64,000 nt of DNA from Candidatus Desulfopertinax cowenii (GTDB lineage Bacteria; Bacillota; Desulfotomaculia; Desulfotomaculales; Desulforudaceae), in the NCBI GenBank assembly GCA_001899445.1, contig MPOA01000006.1:310001-374000 (forward strand), read 5' to 3'. Made by a program: the position numbers and the translations under genes. This document shows positions 25,029 to 33,403 of the stretch, piece after piece; the stretch's first letter is position 1, and every line of letters starts with the position of its first letter. A model generated the notes under the pieces. The model was not told the DNA's origin, did not search any database, and saw nothing but the letters and a program-made list of their open reading frames with translations.

Positions 25029-26105
25029 CTAACCTGCCTCGTGTTTGGCTCTCAACCGGTAAATCATCGCCAGAATCTCGGCCACCGCCTGGTACACCTG
25101 CACGGGGACTTCCGCACCCACATCACACCGCCGGTACAGATACCGGGCCAGTTCCCGGTTCTCCACCACCGGCACCCCGTGTTTCGCGGCCAGCTCCTTG
25201 ATCCGCTCGGCCAGGCGCCCGGCCCCCTTGGCCACCACCACGGGGGCGTTCATTTTCTCTTCCTGGTAGCGCAGGGCCACCGCCACGTGGACCGGGTTGG
25301 TCACCACTACGGTCGCCCGCGGCACTTCGTCCTTGATCCGGTTCATGGCGATCTCCCGCTGCCGCTTGCGGATCCAGCTTTTTAGGTGCGGATCGCCTTC
25401 GGTCTGGCGGTGCTCGTCCTTTACCTCGGACCTGGTCATCATCAAGCTTCTGTGGTGCGCGTACCGCTGGTAGGCGAGATCCAGCACGGCGATCAGCAGG
25501 TAGGCGGCAGCAGCCGCCCCCGCCACAGTCAAGAGCAGGTTGTGCACCAGGTAGAGTCCCTGCCCAGGCGTGGTCTTGCCCAAGATAAACAAGTCCCCAA
25601 TCCGCGAGTACAGGAGCCAGCCGCACAGCAGACCGATAACCAAGATCTTGAAAGTGGCCTTGGCCAGCTCGAACAGTCCGCGGCTCGAAAAGATCCGTTT
25701 AAAACCCTGCACCGGGTTTAGCCGCTCCAGCTTCGGCACCAGCGTGCTGGGAGCGAACAGGAAGCCCACCTGGGCGAAGTTTACCAGCAACGCGACCAGC
25801 AGGGCGGTCGCCAGCACCGGGGTAATTACCCCGAATAGCAGCGCGAGCGACTGGAGCACAAAGTAACCGACATTTGCGGGTGTAACGCTAGACGTCGAAA
25901 AACTCTGCAGGTACACGATGAACGCCCGCTGCAGGTCCAGGATGAACCATTCTAGGCTAACGAAGAACAGCAGCAGTACGGCCGCCAGGCTCACCGCCCC
26001 GGTCAGATCCCGGCTCTTAGCCACCTGGCCTTTGCGTCGGGCCTCTTGCAGTCGTCGTGGGGTTGGTTGTTCGGTTCTCTGTTGGCCGGTTTGCGTTTCC
26101 GCCAC
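25029..26105 (-). CDS. flhB: Flagellar export switch protein FlhB
   Basis: Export gate component whose C-terminal domain self-cleaves to switch substrate specificity from hook to filament. 358 residues. The N-terminus has QRTEQPTPRRLQEARRKGQVAKSRDL (family signature); four membrane segments lie between about 30 and 215. The cleavage motif, normally NPTH, reads NPVH here (Asn270), followed by VAVALRY. Asn and Pro are kept, so cleavage remains plausible with Val in place of Thr. 16 bp upstream of flhA. Confidence 0.93.
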   Translation of the reverse strand: MAETQTGQQRTEQPTPRRLQEARRKGQVAKSRDLTGAVSLAAVLLLFFVSLEWFILDLQRAFIVYLQSFSTSSVTPANVGYFVLQSLALLFGVITPVLATALLVALLVNFAQVGFLFAPSTLVPKLERLNPVQGFKRIFSSRGLFELAKATFKILVIGLLCGWLLYSRIGDLFILGKTTPGQGLYLVHNLLLTVAGAAAAAYLLIAVLDLAYQRYAHHRSLMMTRSEVKDEHRQTEGDPHLKSWIRKRQREIAMNRIKDEVPRATVVVTNPVHVAVALRYQEEKMNAPVVVAKGAGRLAERIKELAAKHGVPVVENRELARYLYRRCDVGAEVPVQVYQAVAEILAMIYRLRAKHEAG

Positions 26106-26149
26106 TATCCGCCACCCACCAACCTAGCTTACCAAATTATGAAAAAGCG

Positions 26150-26932
26150 TTAAGCCCCGCCGAAGAGCCGCATCAGCACCAGCAGATCCTGAACCATCTG
26201 GCCGAAAACGGGAGTCAGGACCCAACCCACTACGGGCACGATCACCATCAGCGTGAACAGGCCGGCCAAAACCTTCAGCGGGAAACCAAGCATAAACACG
26301 TTGATCTGGGGCACCATCCGCTCCAGCAACCCCAGGACGACGTCGACCACCAGGAGCACCGTGATCACCGGTGCGGCAATGACCAGGGCGATGGTGAGCA
26401 TCCCCCCGAAAGCCTTGGCCACAAACAGGGTGGTTTTCATCTGGGCGGTCGCCGCTCCCAGGGGCACCAGCTCTAAGCTCTGGGCCAACCCGGTGATCAA
26501 CAGGTGGTGTCCGTCGATACTGAAAAAGAGCACCAACCCGAAGAACCACAGAAACCGGGAAACGATCTCCCGCTCCCCTTCCTGCCCCGGATTCAGGATC
26601 TCCGCCAGGGCAAACCCGATCTGGAAGCCTATATACTGGCCAGCCGTTCGCACCACAGCGAACACCAGACTGGTGAAAATCCCCAGGCCCAGGCCTACTG
26701 CCGCCTCTCGGGTCAGCGCCAGCATAAAACCAGGAAAACTATCCAGGGGCACCCGCTCAAGCGGCCCGGCGAAGGGAATCAGCGCCAACGAAAGTACGAA
26801 GGCCAAACCCGCTTTGACGATGGGCGGGATCCCCCGGATGGAAAAAACCGGGCAGGAGGCGATGAAGGCCAGGATCCTGGTGAACACCAGGAGAAAGACC
26901 ACCAACTGCTCAAAGTCCAGCAGGTATTCCAT
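26150..26932 (-). CDS. fliR: Flagellar export protein FliR
   Basis: Membrane component of the flagellar export gate (FliPQR complex). 260 residues with about six hydrophobic segments, beginning MEYLLDFEQLVVFLLVFTRILAF. Conserved AFIASCPVFSIRGIPPIVKAGLAF and the family region GFQIGFALAEILNPG are present. It is 7 bp downstream of fliQ and 44 bp upstream of flhB. Confidence 0.94.
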   Translation of the reverse strand: MEYLLDFEQLVVFLLVFTRILAFIASCPVFSIRGIPPIVKAGLAFVLSLALIPFAGPLERVPLDSFPGFMLALTREAAVGLGLGIFTSLVFAVVRTAGQYIGFQIGFALAEILNPGQEGEREIVSRFLWFFGLVLFFSIDGHHLLITGLAQSLELVPLGAATAQMKTTLFVAKAFGGMLTIALVIAAPVITVLLVVDVVLGLLERMVPQINVFMLGFPLKVLAGLFTLMVIVPVVGWVLTPVFGQMVQDLLVLMRLFGGA

Positions 26933-26939
26933 CCCGGAA

Positions 26940-27203
26940 TCAGACCGCCGGCACCCGGCTGTACAACTCGGCCGTATAGGCGGTCAGCATCCGGATGTAC
27001 CAGGGAATCAGCAGCAGCAACACCAAGAATACGGCCACCATCCGGGGCACAAAGGTGATCATCTGGTCCTGGATCTGGGTCGCGGCCTGAAAAATGCTGA
27101 TCACCAGGCCAACCACTAGGCCCATTAAAAGCGGCGGTGCCGTCAGGAGCAAAATCAGCATCAGCGCCTGCTGGGCCAGCTCCACAGCTACGGCATCAGT
27201 CAT
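26940..27203 (-). CDS. fliQ: Flagellar export protein FliQ
   Basis: 87-residue export-gate subunit with two membrane hairpin segments. Signature sequence AQQALMLILLLTAPPLLMGLVVGL followed by FQAATQIQDQMITFVPRMVAVF. Length is exactly typical. A 122-bp gap separates it from fliP; no gene was seen in that gap. Confidence 0.95.
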   Translation of the reverse strand: MTDAVAVELAQQALMLILLLTAPPLLMGLVVGLVISIFQAATQIQDQMITFVPRMVAVFLVLLLLIPWYIRMLTAYTAELYSRVPAV

Positions 27204-27325
27204 TATCCACGCTCCCTAAACCTTCCGGTCACCAGCTCATCCCCGCACCAAAGGATAGACCCTCAAGAATCCTTCCTCAATGTTCTTTCCACCCGTCCGC
27301 CAGCACGAACAGCAACAGTGGCTGG

Positions 27326-28081
27326 TCAGACAAAGCTTTCCACCAGCGACCGCACCACCAAGTACCACCCGTCCACCAGCACGAACAGCAACAGTTTAAA
27401 CGGTAGCGAAATCATCACCGGCGGCAGCATAAACATTCCCATAGACAGCAGGATGCTGGCCACCACGATGTCGATGATCAAAAACGGCAGGTACAGCATG
27501 AATCCCATCTGGAAAGCCGTTTGCAATTCACTGATCATGAAAGCCGGGATCACCACCGTAAGCGGCAATTCCTCCGGCACCGGGTCCTCAATCTCGGCCA
27601 TGCGGACAAACAGGTCCAGGTCCTTTTCCCGGGTGTGGCGGAGCATAAACTCCCGCAGCGGCTCCGCCGCCCGCTCCTGGGCTTCCATCTGGCTGATCTC
27701 CCCGTTCAGGAACGGGGCGAGAGCCTCTTCGTTTATCTGGTTGTACACCGGCGCCATGATGAACACGGTGAGGAACAACGCCAGCCCGATCAATACTGAT
27801 CCCGGCGGGGCCTGGAAGGTCCCGATCGCCGTGCGCAGCAAGGCCAGCACCACCACGATCCGGATAAACGAGGTCATCATCACCAAAAAAGCCGGTAACA
27901 GCGAGATGACCGTCAGAAAGATCAGCAGTCGGACACTGGCGACTACTTCGCCTGGCGACTCCGGGGTCCCGATGGTCAGCTCAATGCTGGGAATAGGGAT
28001 CGGCTCCGCTTTTGCCTGCTGGGCCCCCAGGAAAAGTACCGCCCCCATAATAATCAAAACCGGTAGAAATTTCCGCCTCAT
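27326..28081 (-). CDS. fliP: Flagellar export protein FliP
   Basis: 251-residue export-gate subunit with a cleavable signal peptide (MRRKFLPVLIIMGAVLFLG, then AQQAKA) and four membrane segments. Family motifs: MTSFIRIVVVLALLRTAIG, APPGSVLIGLALFLT, and the C-terminal SLPFKLLLFVLVDGWYLVV. It overlaps fliO by 4 nt. Confidence 0.95.
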   Translation of the reverse strand: MRRKFLPVLIIMGAVLFLGAQQAKAEPIPIPSIELTIGTPESPGEVVASVRLLIFLTVISLLPAFLVMMTSFIRIVVVLALLRTAIGTFQAPPGSVLIGLALFLTVFIMAPVYNQINEEALAPFLNGEISQMEAQERAAEPLREFMLRHTREKDLDLFVRMAEIEDPVPEELPLTVVIPAFMISELQTAFQMGFMLYLPFLIIDIVVASILLSMGMFMLPPVMISLPFKLLLFVLVDGWYLVVRSLVESFV

Positions 28082-28473
28082 CGGCCGCCCGCCTTGCGGG
28101 TCCCGCCGGGAAATCCTGCCGGCCCACCGCCGGTCCGCCGCAGTAACAACCGCCCCACCACCGCCTCGGGCCGAAGCGGCTTCATCTCGGCTGGGGGCTC
28201 GTTCTTCAAAACCGCGGGCAGTTGGTCCATTTCCTTAACCACCGTGACCGCGCCCTCGTGGCAGACCAGCAGGTAGTAACACTCCCCGACCTGCACCAAG
28301 CTCATGCCCGTCTTTGGCCCCAGCGGCAGCTGTTCCACCACCCGCATCCGCCGCGCATGCGCAAACCCGGCGAGCGTCCGGGGCACCAAATACTTGAGCA
28401 CCACAACGCAGAGCAGGAGCACCAGCGGTAGAGCCACGGCCAGCCTCAGGAAAGCCAGGACTGTTTCACTCAC
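28078..28473 (-). CDS. fliO: Flagellar biosynthesis protein FliO/FliZ
   Basis: 131-residue protein with one N-terminal membrane segment (FLRLAVALPLVLLLCVVVLKYL). A small cytosolic domain follows, of the form ARRMRVVEQLPLGPKTGMSLVQVGECYYLLVCHEGAVTVV, the FliO signature pattern. It stabilises FliP during gate assembly. It overlaps both fliN (8 nt) and fliP (4 nt). The Gly/Arg-rich tail is low-complexity. Confidence 0.88.
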   Translation of the reverse strand: MSETVLAFLRLAVALPLVLLLCVVVLKYLVPRTLAGFAHARRMRVVEQLPLGPKTGMSLVQVGECYYLLVCHEGAVTVVKEMDQLPAVLKNEPPAEMKPLRPEAVVGRLLLRRTGGGPAGFPGGTRKAGGR

Positions 28474-28852
28474 GATTTCCCTCCCGGTTGAACACCTGCG
28501 GCGGGGAAATAAAGTGCACCCGCAGCGCGAAGAGGTCGTTGATCACCAGAACCTCACCCCGGCAGAACTTCACCCCGTTGATCATCAGGTCGATAATCTC
28601 GCCCGCGGCCCGGTTTAGTTTGATGATCGAACCTTCTTTCAGCTTCAGGAGATCCCCGATGGTCATCTCAACTTCGCCCAACTCCGCGGTCACTTCCACC
28701 CGTACGTCCTCCAGATAATTGAGGCTAATCCGGATGTCTAGCCCGGCCGTCTCCTTGAATTCGGGGAACTGCACTTTTTTGATGGCGGGAGTCTCCTGGT
28801 CCAGGCCGGATAAAAACTGCCTAATTTCATCTTCGTTTATCACGTCAATCAC
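28466..28852 (-). CDS. fliN: Flagellar motor switch protein FliN (SpoA domain)
   Basis: 128 residues: a short acidic N-terminus (MIDVINEDEIRQFLSGLDQE) and a C-terminal SpoA domain, YLEDVRVEVTAELGEVEMTIGDLLKLKEGSIIKLNRAAGEIIDLMINGVKFCRGEV in segments. It forms the base of the C-ring and docks FliH. The genome therefore has a separate FliN in addition to the FliN domain of FliY at 13636. It takes the slot after fliL where Bacillus has fliM-fliY. Confidence 0.92.
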   Translation of the reverse strand: MIDVINEDEIRQFLSGLDQETPAIKKVQFPEFKETAGLDIRISLNYLEDVRVEVTAELGEVEMTIGDLLKLKEGSIIKLNRAAGEIIDLMINGVKFCRGEVLVINDLFALRVHFISPPQVFNREGNRE

Positions 28853-28877
28853 CCGCCTGGTCAGTTGGCTGTCCAGC

Positions 28878-29369
28878 CTACTGAATAATAAACTCGGTAA
28901 AATACACGTTCACGACCTCCCCTTGTTCCAGGTGGCGATTGATCTCCTCCCTGATCTCCTCCCGCAGACGGTTTGGTGCCTCCGGCACCCGCAGGTCCGC
29001 GGTCGTCTTCTGCCGCAGCAAAAACACCAGCCCGTCCCGGATCCGGTGCTCTTTTTCCGCGATCTCCTTCTCAACAAGGCCGTCATCCAGGAATTCCAGC
29101 ACCAGCGCGACCCGGAAGAAGCGGTTGCCGGGGTGATCCGCCAGGTTTACCACCGTACTGCCGAAATCCAGGAACTTGAGTTTGGGTGTCGTCTCCTCCG
29201 CCTCCACCCGGCCACCTGACAGGGCCCCCGGATTAAAATGGTTGTAGGCGACCGCCGCCCCGGCGGCCGCCACCAACAACACCAGCACCGGGATAAGCAA
29301 TTTGCCCCGCTTTTTCTTTTTCGGTTTCGAATCGTTTAGGTGCTTTGTCCCTTCCGAACCACTAGCCAT
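28878..29369 (-). CDS. fliL: Flagellar basal-body-associated protein FliL
   Basis: 163 residues with one membrane segment (about 23-45, KLLIPVLVLLVAAAGAAVAY) and a periplasmic domain carrying KFLDFGSTVVNLADHPGNRFFRVALVLEFL. The C-terminus ELGEVVNVYFTEFIIQ-type is conserved (here EQGEVVNVYFTEFIIQ). FliL stabilises stators and supports torque. The gap to flgE (29370-29473) shows nothing I recognise; no flbD/swrD gene is there. Confidence 0.9.
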   Translation of the reverse strand: MASGSEGTKHLNDSKPKKKKRGKLLIPVLVLLVAAAGAAVAYNHFNPGALSGGRVEAEETTPKLKFLDFGSTVVNLADHPGNRFFRVALVLEFLDDGLVEKEIAEKEHRIRDGLVFLLRQKTTADLRVPEAPNRLREEIREEINRHLEQGEVVNVYFTEFIIQ

Positions 29370-29473
29370 AATCCTTTAGCTCCTAACCCGCAAAACTATT
29401 ACCACGCCCACCTCACTCCAGCAACCCTATGCCGCGGGCCGTCCGGTTTCAGCGCAGCCGATCCGGCAAACTA

Positions 29474-30487
29474 CTACCGCTTCAGATTGATCAACTCACC
29501 CAGCATCTCATCCGAAACGGTGATCACCCGCGCGCTGGCCTGGTAACCCCGTTGGGTGGTAATCATGTTCGCAAACTCCACCGAAAGGTCCACGTTGGAC
29601 ATCTCCAGCACCCCGGATACAACTTTGCCGCGCCCCCCGGTATCGGGCGTACCCCAATGAATGGTTACGTCGTTGTTTGGCATCGCATACACGTTTTCAC
29701 CCATCCGGACGAGGCCTTCCGGATGGGGATAATTATCCACCTGAATCTGCGGAGCCTCAATGATTTCAGTGTTTCCGTTAAGCACAACGTTGCCGTGCCG
29801 GTCGATCTTGATGGTTTCCAGGCTAAAATTCTGGTCCGGGAAGGAGGCTTCTAGAGCCTCCAGCAGGTTGATCGGGGCCGGGTCGTCTGCGGGGTCACCG
29901 TCGGCGTCGCCCGCCTTCCGGTAAAGTGGATCACCACCGTCTTCCGCAAAACCGGTAGGCTTGCTGTCCGCATCCACGGTCACCTGCCGAACCTTACCCA
30001 GCACCACGTAACCGGTGGAACTCACTAGAAAACCGTCCTTGTCAATGTAAAAGGTGCCGTCCCGGGTGTAGTACTTTTCCTCGATTTTAAAGTGCCGTGC
30101 CGCCCAAGTGCCGTCTTCTTTTTGAATGTAGTAGGTAAAATCGGCCTCGGCCGCGTCTACTTCTTTGATCTTACCCAGCGCAAAAAAGCCGTTCCCGTCA
30201 ACCCCCAGGTCAGTCACCCGGTTGGTGGCCAAAAAAGCCCCCTGGGTAAACATCGCGTCGATCGCACTGACCTGAACGCCCAGGCCGACCTGGGCCGGGT
30301 TGATCGCGCTCACCCCTAATGTGGAGGCTGAAGCACCCCGGATGTCCTGGCTGAGCATTTCGTGAAAGTTCACCCGCCCCGCCTTGAAGGAAGTGGTGTT
30401 GACGTTGGCGATGTTGTTGGCAATCACGTCCATCCGGATCTGGTGGCTCCGCAATCCGGAAACACCGGAACTTAACGACCGAATCAC
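29474..30487 (-). CDS. flgE: Flagellar hook protein FlgE
   Basis: Structural subunit of the hook. 337 residues from GTG 30487, chosen because AAGGAGGAATG precedes it and MIRSLSSGVSGLRSHQ is the family start; the frame is open to 30508. The N-terminal NNIANVNTTSFKAGRVNFHEML and the C-terminal VEFANMITTQRGYQASARVITVSDEMLGEL are the hook/rod signatures. It is short for a hook protein (many are 400 or more), with a compact central domain. Capped by FlgD and length-controlled by FliK, both encoded just upstream. Confidence 0.93.
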   Translation of the reverse strand: MIRSLSSGVSGLRSHQIRMDVIANNIANVNTTSFKAGRVNFHEMLSQDIRGASASTLGVSAINPAQVGLGVQVSAIDAMFTQGAFLATNRVTDLGVDGNGFFALGKIKEVDAAEADFTYYIQKEDGTWAARHFKIEEKYYTRDGTFYIDKDGFLVSSTGYVVLGKVRQVTVDADSKPTGFAEDGGDPLYRKAGDADGDPADDPAPINLLEALEASFPDQNFSLETIKIDRHGNVVLNGNTEIIEAPQIQVDNYPHPEGLVRMGENVYAMPNNDVTIHWGTPDTGGRGKVVSGVLEMSNVDLSVEFANMITTQRGYQASARVITVSDEMLGELINLKR

Positions 30488-30565
30488 GCCGCATTCCTCC
30501 TTAAACATGCTTGATGGGCTGCTTCGATCAATCCGCAGCCCGCAGCCTCCTTGCGGACCGGCTGC

Positions 30566-30940
30566 CTACTTAACGATCACCGCACTGTCGATATTGGTAA
30601 AGATGTTGTTTGCCGCCGCCTCACCGTTCACCGCCGTCACCACCGTCCGATTTGCAATGCTGGTCACCAACGCCAGGTCACCGTAAATCAAAAGCGATTG
30701 GCGGGCGCCCTTGGCTTCGGCCAGAGACACGGCCCGGCTGATCTTTTCCAGGTCTCGCAGCCCCAGGTTGACCTGTCTTTCGGCCAGCCGTTTCCGGGCG
30801 TGGGCCGAAAATTGCAGGTCGACCTTTTTGATCTCCCTGGCCATAATCTCTTGAAAGGCGGCCTGGTTGCCCCTCCTTATGCCGGCCGGCTGAACGGAGG
30901 CGGCGGATGGAACCGGTCCCGAACCAACCTTCTTAACCAT
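30566..30940 (-). CDS. Flagellar operon protein of the TIGR02530 type
   Basis: 124-residue protein of the Firmicute flagellar-operon family found between flgD and flgE. The core ADVQ-like FSAHARKRLAERQVNLGLRDLEKISRAV is followed by AKGARQSLLIYGDLALVTSIANRTVVTA, which matches the family pattern. Its molecular role is not established. ATG overlaps the flgD stop by one base. Confidence 0.8.
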   Translation of the reverse strand: MVKKVGSGPVPSAASVQPAGIRRGNQAAFQEIMAREIKKVDLQFSAHARKRLAERQVNLGLRDLEKISRAVSLAEAKGARQSLLIYGDLALVTSIANRTVVTAVNGEAAANNIFTNIDSAVIVK

Positions 30941-31341
30941 TACGGCCTGACCTCCACAACCTGACCGATATCGTAGCTCTCACCGCCGATCACCACCCAA
31001 GCGCCCTGCTCGTTGAGAAGCACCCGCTCAACTACCCCGGACACCTGCTGGTCATCGTGGAGCACCAGCACTTCCCGGCCTACGATCTCCGCGGCCTGGG
31101 TCAAGTACGTCGCCCGGTTCATTTCCCGCACGGCCTCCTCGACCTTGACCAGACGCTCCAGCATCCCAAACTGCACCGCCTGCTCCATCAGCTTGTCGGC
31201 GTCGGGCGGCGAGAACGGGCTTGGGTTTTTGAGCTGCGCCACCAGGAGCTTCAGGAAGGTGTCCTGGTCAAACAAGCCAGCCACCTTGGGGGTTTCTTTC
31301 TTAGGCAAGGCGTAAGCGCTTTCTATTCCCTGGACAGTCAC
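30940..31341 (-). CDS. flgD: Flagellar hook-capping protein FlgD
   Basis: Scaffold that caps the growing hook. 133 residues from GTG 31341, which has a GGAGGGAGG ribosome site; the open frame extends to 31401 without support. The N-terminal DTFLKLLVAQLKNPSPFSPPDADKLMEQAVQFGMLERL is the diagnostic FlgD segment (usually NQDP; here NPSPFSPPD). The remaining C-terminal part (QAAEIVGREVLVL and onward) is short, so this is a minimal FlgD without the Ig-like insertion seen in longer homologues. Confidence 0.9.
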   Translation of the reverse strand: MTVQGIESAYALPKKETPKVAGLFDQDTFLKLLVAQLKNPSPFSPPDADKLMEQAVQFGMLERLVKVEEAVREMNRATYLTQAAEIVGREVLVLHDDQQVSGVVERVLLNEQGAWVVIGGESYDIGQVVEVRP

Positions 31342-31416
31342 CGGTTCAACCTCCCTCCTGCACGATACTTGACAGCACCTAAACCAGGTAATCCACACCA
31401 CCGTAGTTCATAACGC

Positions 31417-32943
31417 CTAAACCAGGCAATTTACACCACCACGCTCCGGGTTACCCGCCAATCGGACAACATCCAGCCCCGGCTGGGAGTCGGGTTCTTC
31501 CGGCTCCGGGTGCCAGGTCCAAGAACCCCGGAACAGCCGGGCCGGTTGTTCGCCGGTGTTTCCATGGCCCAGGAATACCAAGGCGTTTCCGAGACCGATT
31601 TCCTGGCGGATCAGTGCTTCCCGCAACTGGGGTAACGCCTGCTCGATCACCGACTTCACCAGCCGGTCCGGCGTGTAGAACTTGGCCTCTAACCCATCCG
31701 AACCAAAGGTTAAATCCAAGGTCACTTTGCCCAGGTGGGGCGGTTCGAGAGCAATCTGCACCCGGACAGGCTGCCCCGTTTCGGCAAGGTTTGCGCGGAC
31801 CTGGGCCGTAACAACCTCGGCCAGCTGCTGCGCTACCGGCGGCGGGGGTTCGGGCCGGACTGGATTGTACACCGCGGCGGCAGGACTGGAAACTGCGGCA
31901 CCGGAACTCTGACCTATGGATGACGCACCTTCACGAGTCAAACTGCCGGACATTATCCCGGTAACCAGGTTGGCGTTTGGCGCAAGCCGCCTGCCGCTCC
32001 CCGGCTCCCCGGAAGGAACAGGCTGTGTTCCCGCCCGCGTCCCGCCCCTGGACACCTCTGCCGGGATAGAATTGGCCTGCTGACCTGGCATCCCTTCCCG
32101 GATGACGGCCGACAACCCCGGGTAAGACTCTGCGGCCCGTCCACCTGAAACAGTAGCCGGTCGATCCGGTACAACGGCCCCGAGATCACGGGATGTAGTA
32201 GCAGAGACCACCGGCCGCCCCGGCACCGGAGCTTGGCGATCGGAAACCGCGGACTGCGCCGCCTGTCGCCTCTCGGTAACCGCTTGCTTGTCGCGCAGCA
32301 GCTCCCTAACCGTTACAACCGGCTGTTCCACCACCCCGGCCGATGAAACCGACGTCGAAACGGTACGCTCCCTGGCCACCACAACCGGCTGTTCCACCAC
32401 CCCGGCCGTTACCGCTCTTCGTGCCTCGGCCGAGACCGTAACACCGGACGTCGCCCGCACCTGTAGCCGGACCTGGCCTTCCCCAGCCGGGTTTTCCGGT
32501 TCCGCCGAAATTAGGCGCCGGTTCAGAGCGCTTAGCGGATGAGGCTTTTCCAGCCGAATCTCCGCCGGAACAGGACCCGGGGCCGCTTCCTCACTTACCG
32601 GAGAACCGGGCGGTTGCCCAACGGCGCTGCTAAACGCTCCACGCTGCACCCCCACCGGATTTAACTCCGACGCCTGTTCGGCAACAAGAGCGGGCGACAA
32701 AGGCAGCGCCGCAGCTTGTTCTCCCAGCCCGGCCTCCCGGCTCTCGAGGCTTAAACCCTCATTCCCCTGGGGATCCAGGGGCAGAAGTGGTGGCTTCTCC
32801 GACAATGCACCGGCGGTCGTGTTCCGCACCAGCAGGGCCAAGAGCCGGCCGACAAAATCCCCACGGAAGACGACTTTTCCGGTTTGATCCATAGCTATGG
32901 TGAGTCGGGGAGCACTCATCATCCATAATAACGGTACGGTCAC
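31417..32943 (-). CDS. fliK: Flagellar hook-length control protein FliK
   Basis: Secreted ruler that sets hook length and triggers the FlhB switch. 508 residues from GTG 32943 with an excellent AAGGAGGTGA site. About 350 N-terminal residues are low-complexity, rich in Pro, Ala, Val, Glu and Ser. The C-terminal Flg_hook domain contains GQPVRVQIALEPPHLGKVTLDLTF and FLGHG. An internal duplication (VVEQPVV twice) is encoded by an exact 28-nt direct repeat at 32315 and 32381. Length and order between fliJ and flgD are as expected. Confidence 0.9.
   Translation of the reverse strand: MTVPLLWMMSAPRLTIAMDQTGKVVFRGDFVGRLLALLVRNTTAGALSEKPPLLPLDPQGNEGLSLESREAGLGEQAAALPLSPALVAEQASELNPVGVQRGAFSSAVGQPPGSPVSEEAAPGPVPAEIRLEKPHPLSALNRRLISAEPENPAGEGQVRLQVRATSGVTVSAEARRAVTAGVVEQPVVVARERTVSTSVSSAGVVEQPVVTVRELLRDKQAVTERRQAAQSAVSDRQAPVPGRPVVSATTSRDLGAVVPDRPATVSGGRAAESYPGLSAVIREGMPGQQANSIPAEVSRGGTRAGTQPVPSGEPGSGRRLAPNANLVTGIMSGSLTREGASSIGQSSGAAVSSPAAAVYNPVRPEPPPPVAQQLAEVVTAQVRANLAETGQPVRVQIALEPPHLGKVTLDLTFGSDGLEAKFYTPDRLVKSVIEQALPQLREALIRQEIGLGNALVFLGHGNTGEQPARLFRGSWTWHPEPEEPDSQPGLDVVRLAGNPERGGVNCLV
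32315..32408. repeat. 28-nt perfect direct repeat inside fliK
   Basis: The sequence beginning ACAACCGGCTGTTCCACC occurs at 32315-32342 and again, unchanged over 28 nt, at 32381-32408 (unit spacing 66 nt, a multiple of 3). It encodes the repeated AGVVEQPVV segment in the variable ruler part of FliK. Unequal recombination here would change ruler length by 22 residues without a frameshift. Confidence 0.85.
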
Positions 32944-32947
32944 CTAT

Positions 32948-33403
32948 TCACCTCCTTTCCTTGGCAGTACTGCGACGGAACCTAAAAGCTTGACTGCCCA
33001 GGTCATCCAGTTCCTTGATTTCCCGGGCGGCTTCGGCAGCGCGAAATTCCAAGTGTCGCCTTTCCTTCAGCCGCTCCAACACCAACCGTTCCCGCCTGGC
33101 TTCAACCACGTGTTCCCGCCGCTTTTCCACCTCCTTTCTGTACCGGACCACCGCCTGCTCCTCCTCCCGGCCGCGCCTTCCGAGGTAAGCACGGTAACAG
33201 TCCAGGTACAGGTTAGCCGCAAGATCGAAGGCGCTTCCCCGATCTACGGCCAGGGTTCTCTCCAACAGGCGCCGGGTTTCGGCCAACCGGTTCACCCAGG
33301 TCCGCCACCGGCTTTCAGCGGTTGCCAACTCTTGCCGGGCCAGTTCTTCCCGCAGGCGGCGCACCTGGAGCACCGCTTCCAAGCGGAAAGTAAACCTAGG
33401 CAC
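32948..33403 (-). CDS. fliJ: Flagellar export chaperone FliJ
   Basis: 151-residue, highly charged, almost wholly coiled-coil protein (RFTFRLEAVLQVRRLREELARQ at the start, many Arg/Glu heptads) that joins the export ATPase to FlhA. GTG 33403 overlaps the fliI stop by 8 nt. The first residues MPRFTFRLEAVL match the FliJ pattern (F-x-F-R-L-x-x-V-L). A longer open frame to 33457 lies inside fliI. Confidence 0.88.
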   Translation of the reverse strand: MPRFTFRLEAVLQVRRLREELARQELATAESRWRTWVNRLAETRRLLERTLAVDRGSAFDLAANLYLDCYRAYLGRRGREEEQAVVRYRKEVEKRREHVVEARRERLVLERLKERRHLEFRAAEAAREIKELDDLGSQAFRFRRSTAKERR

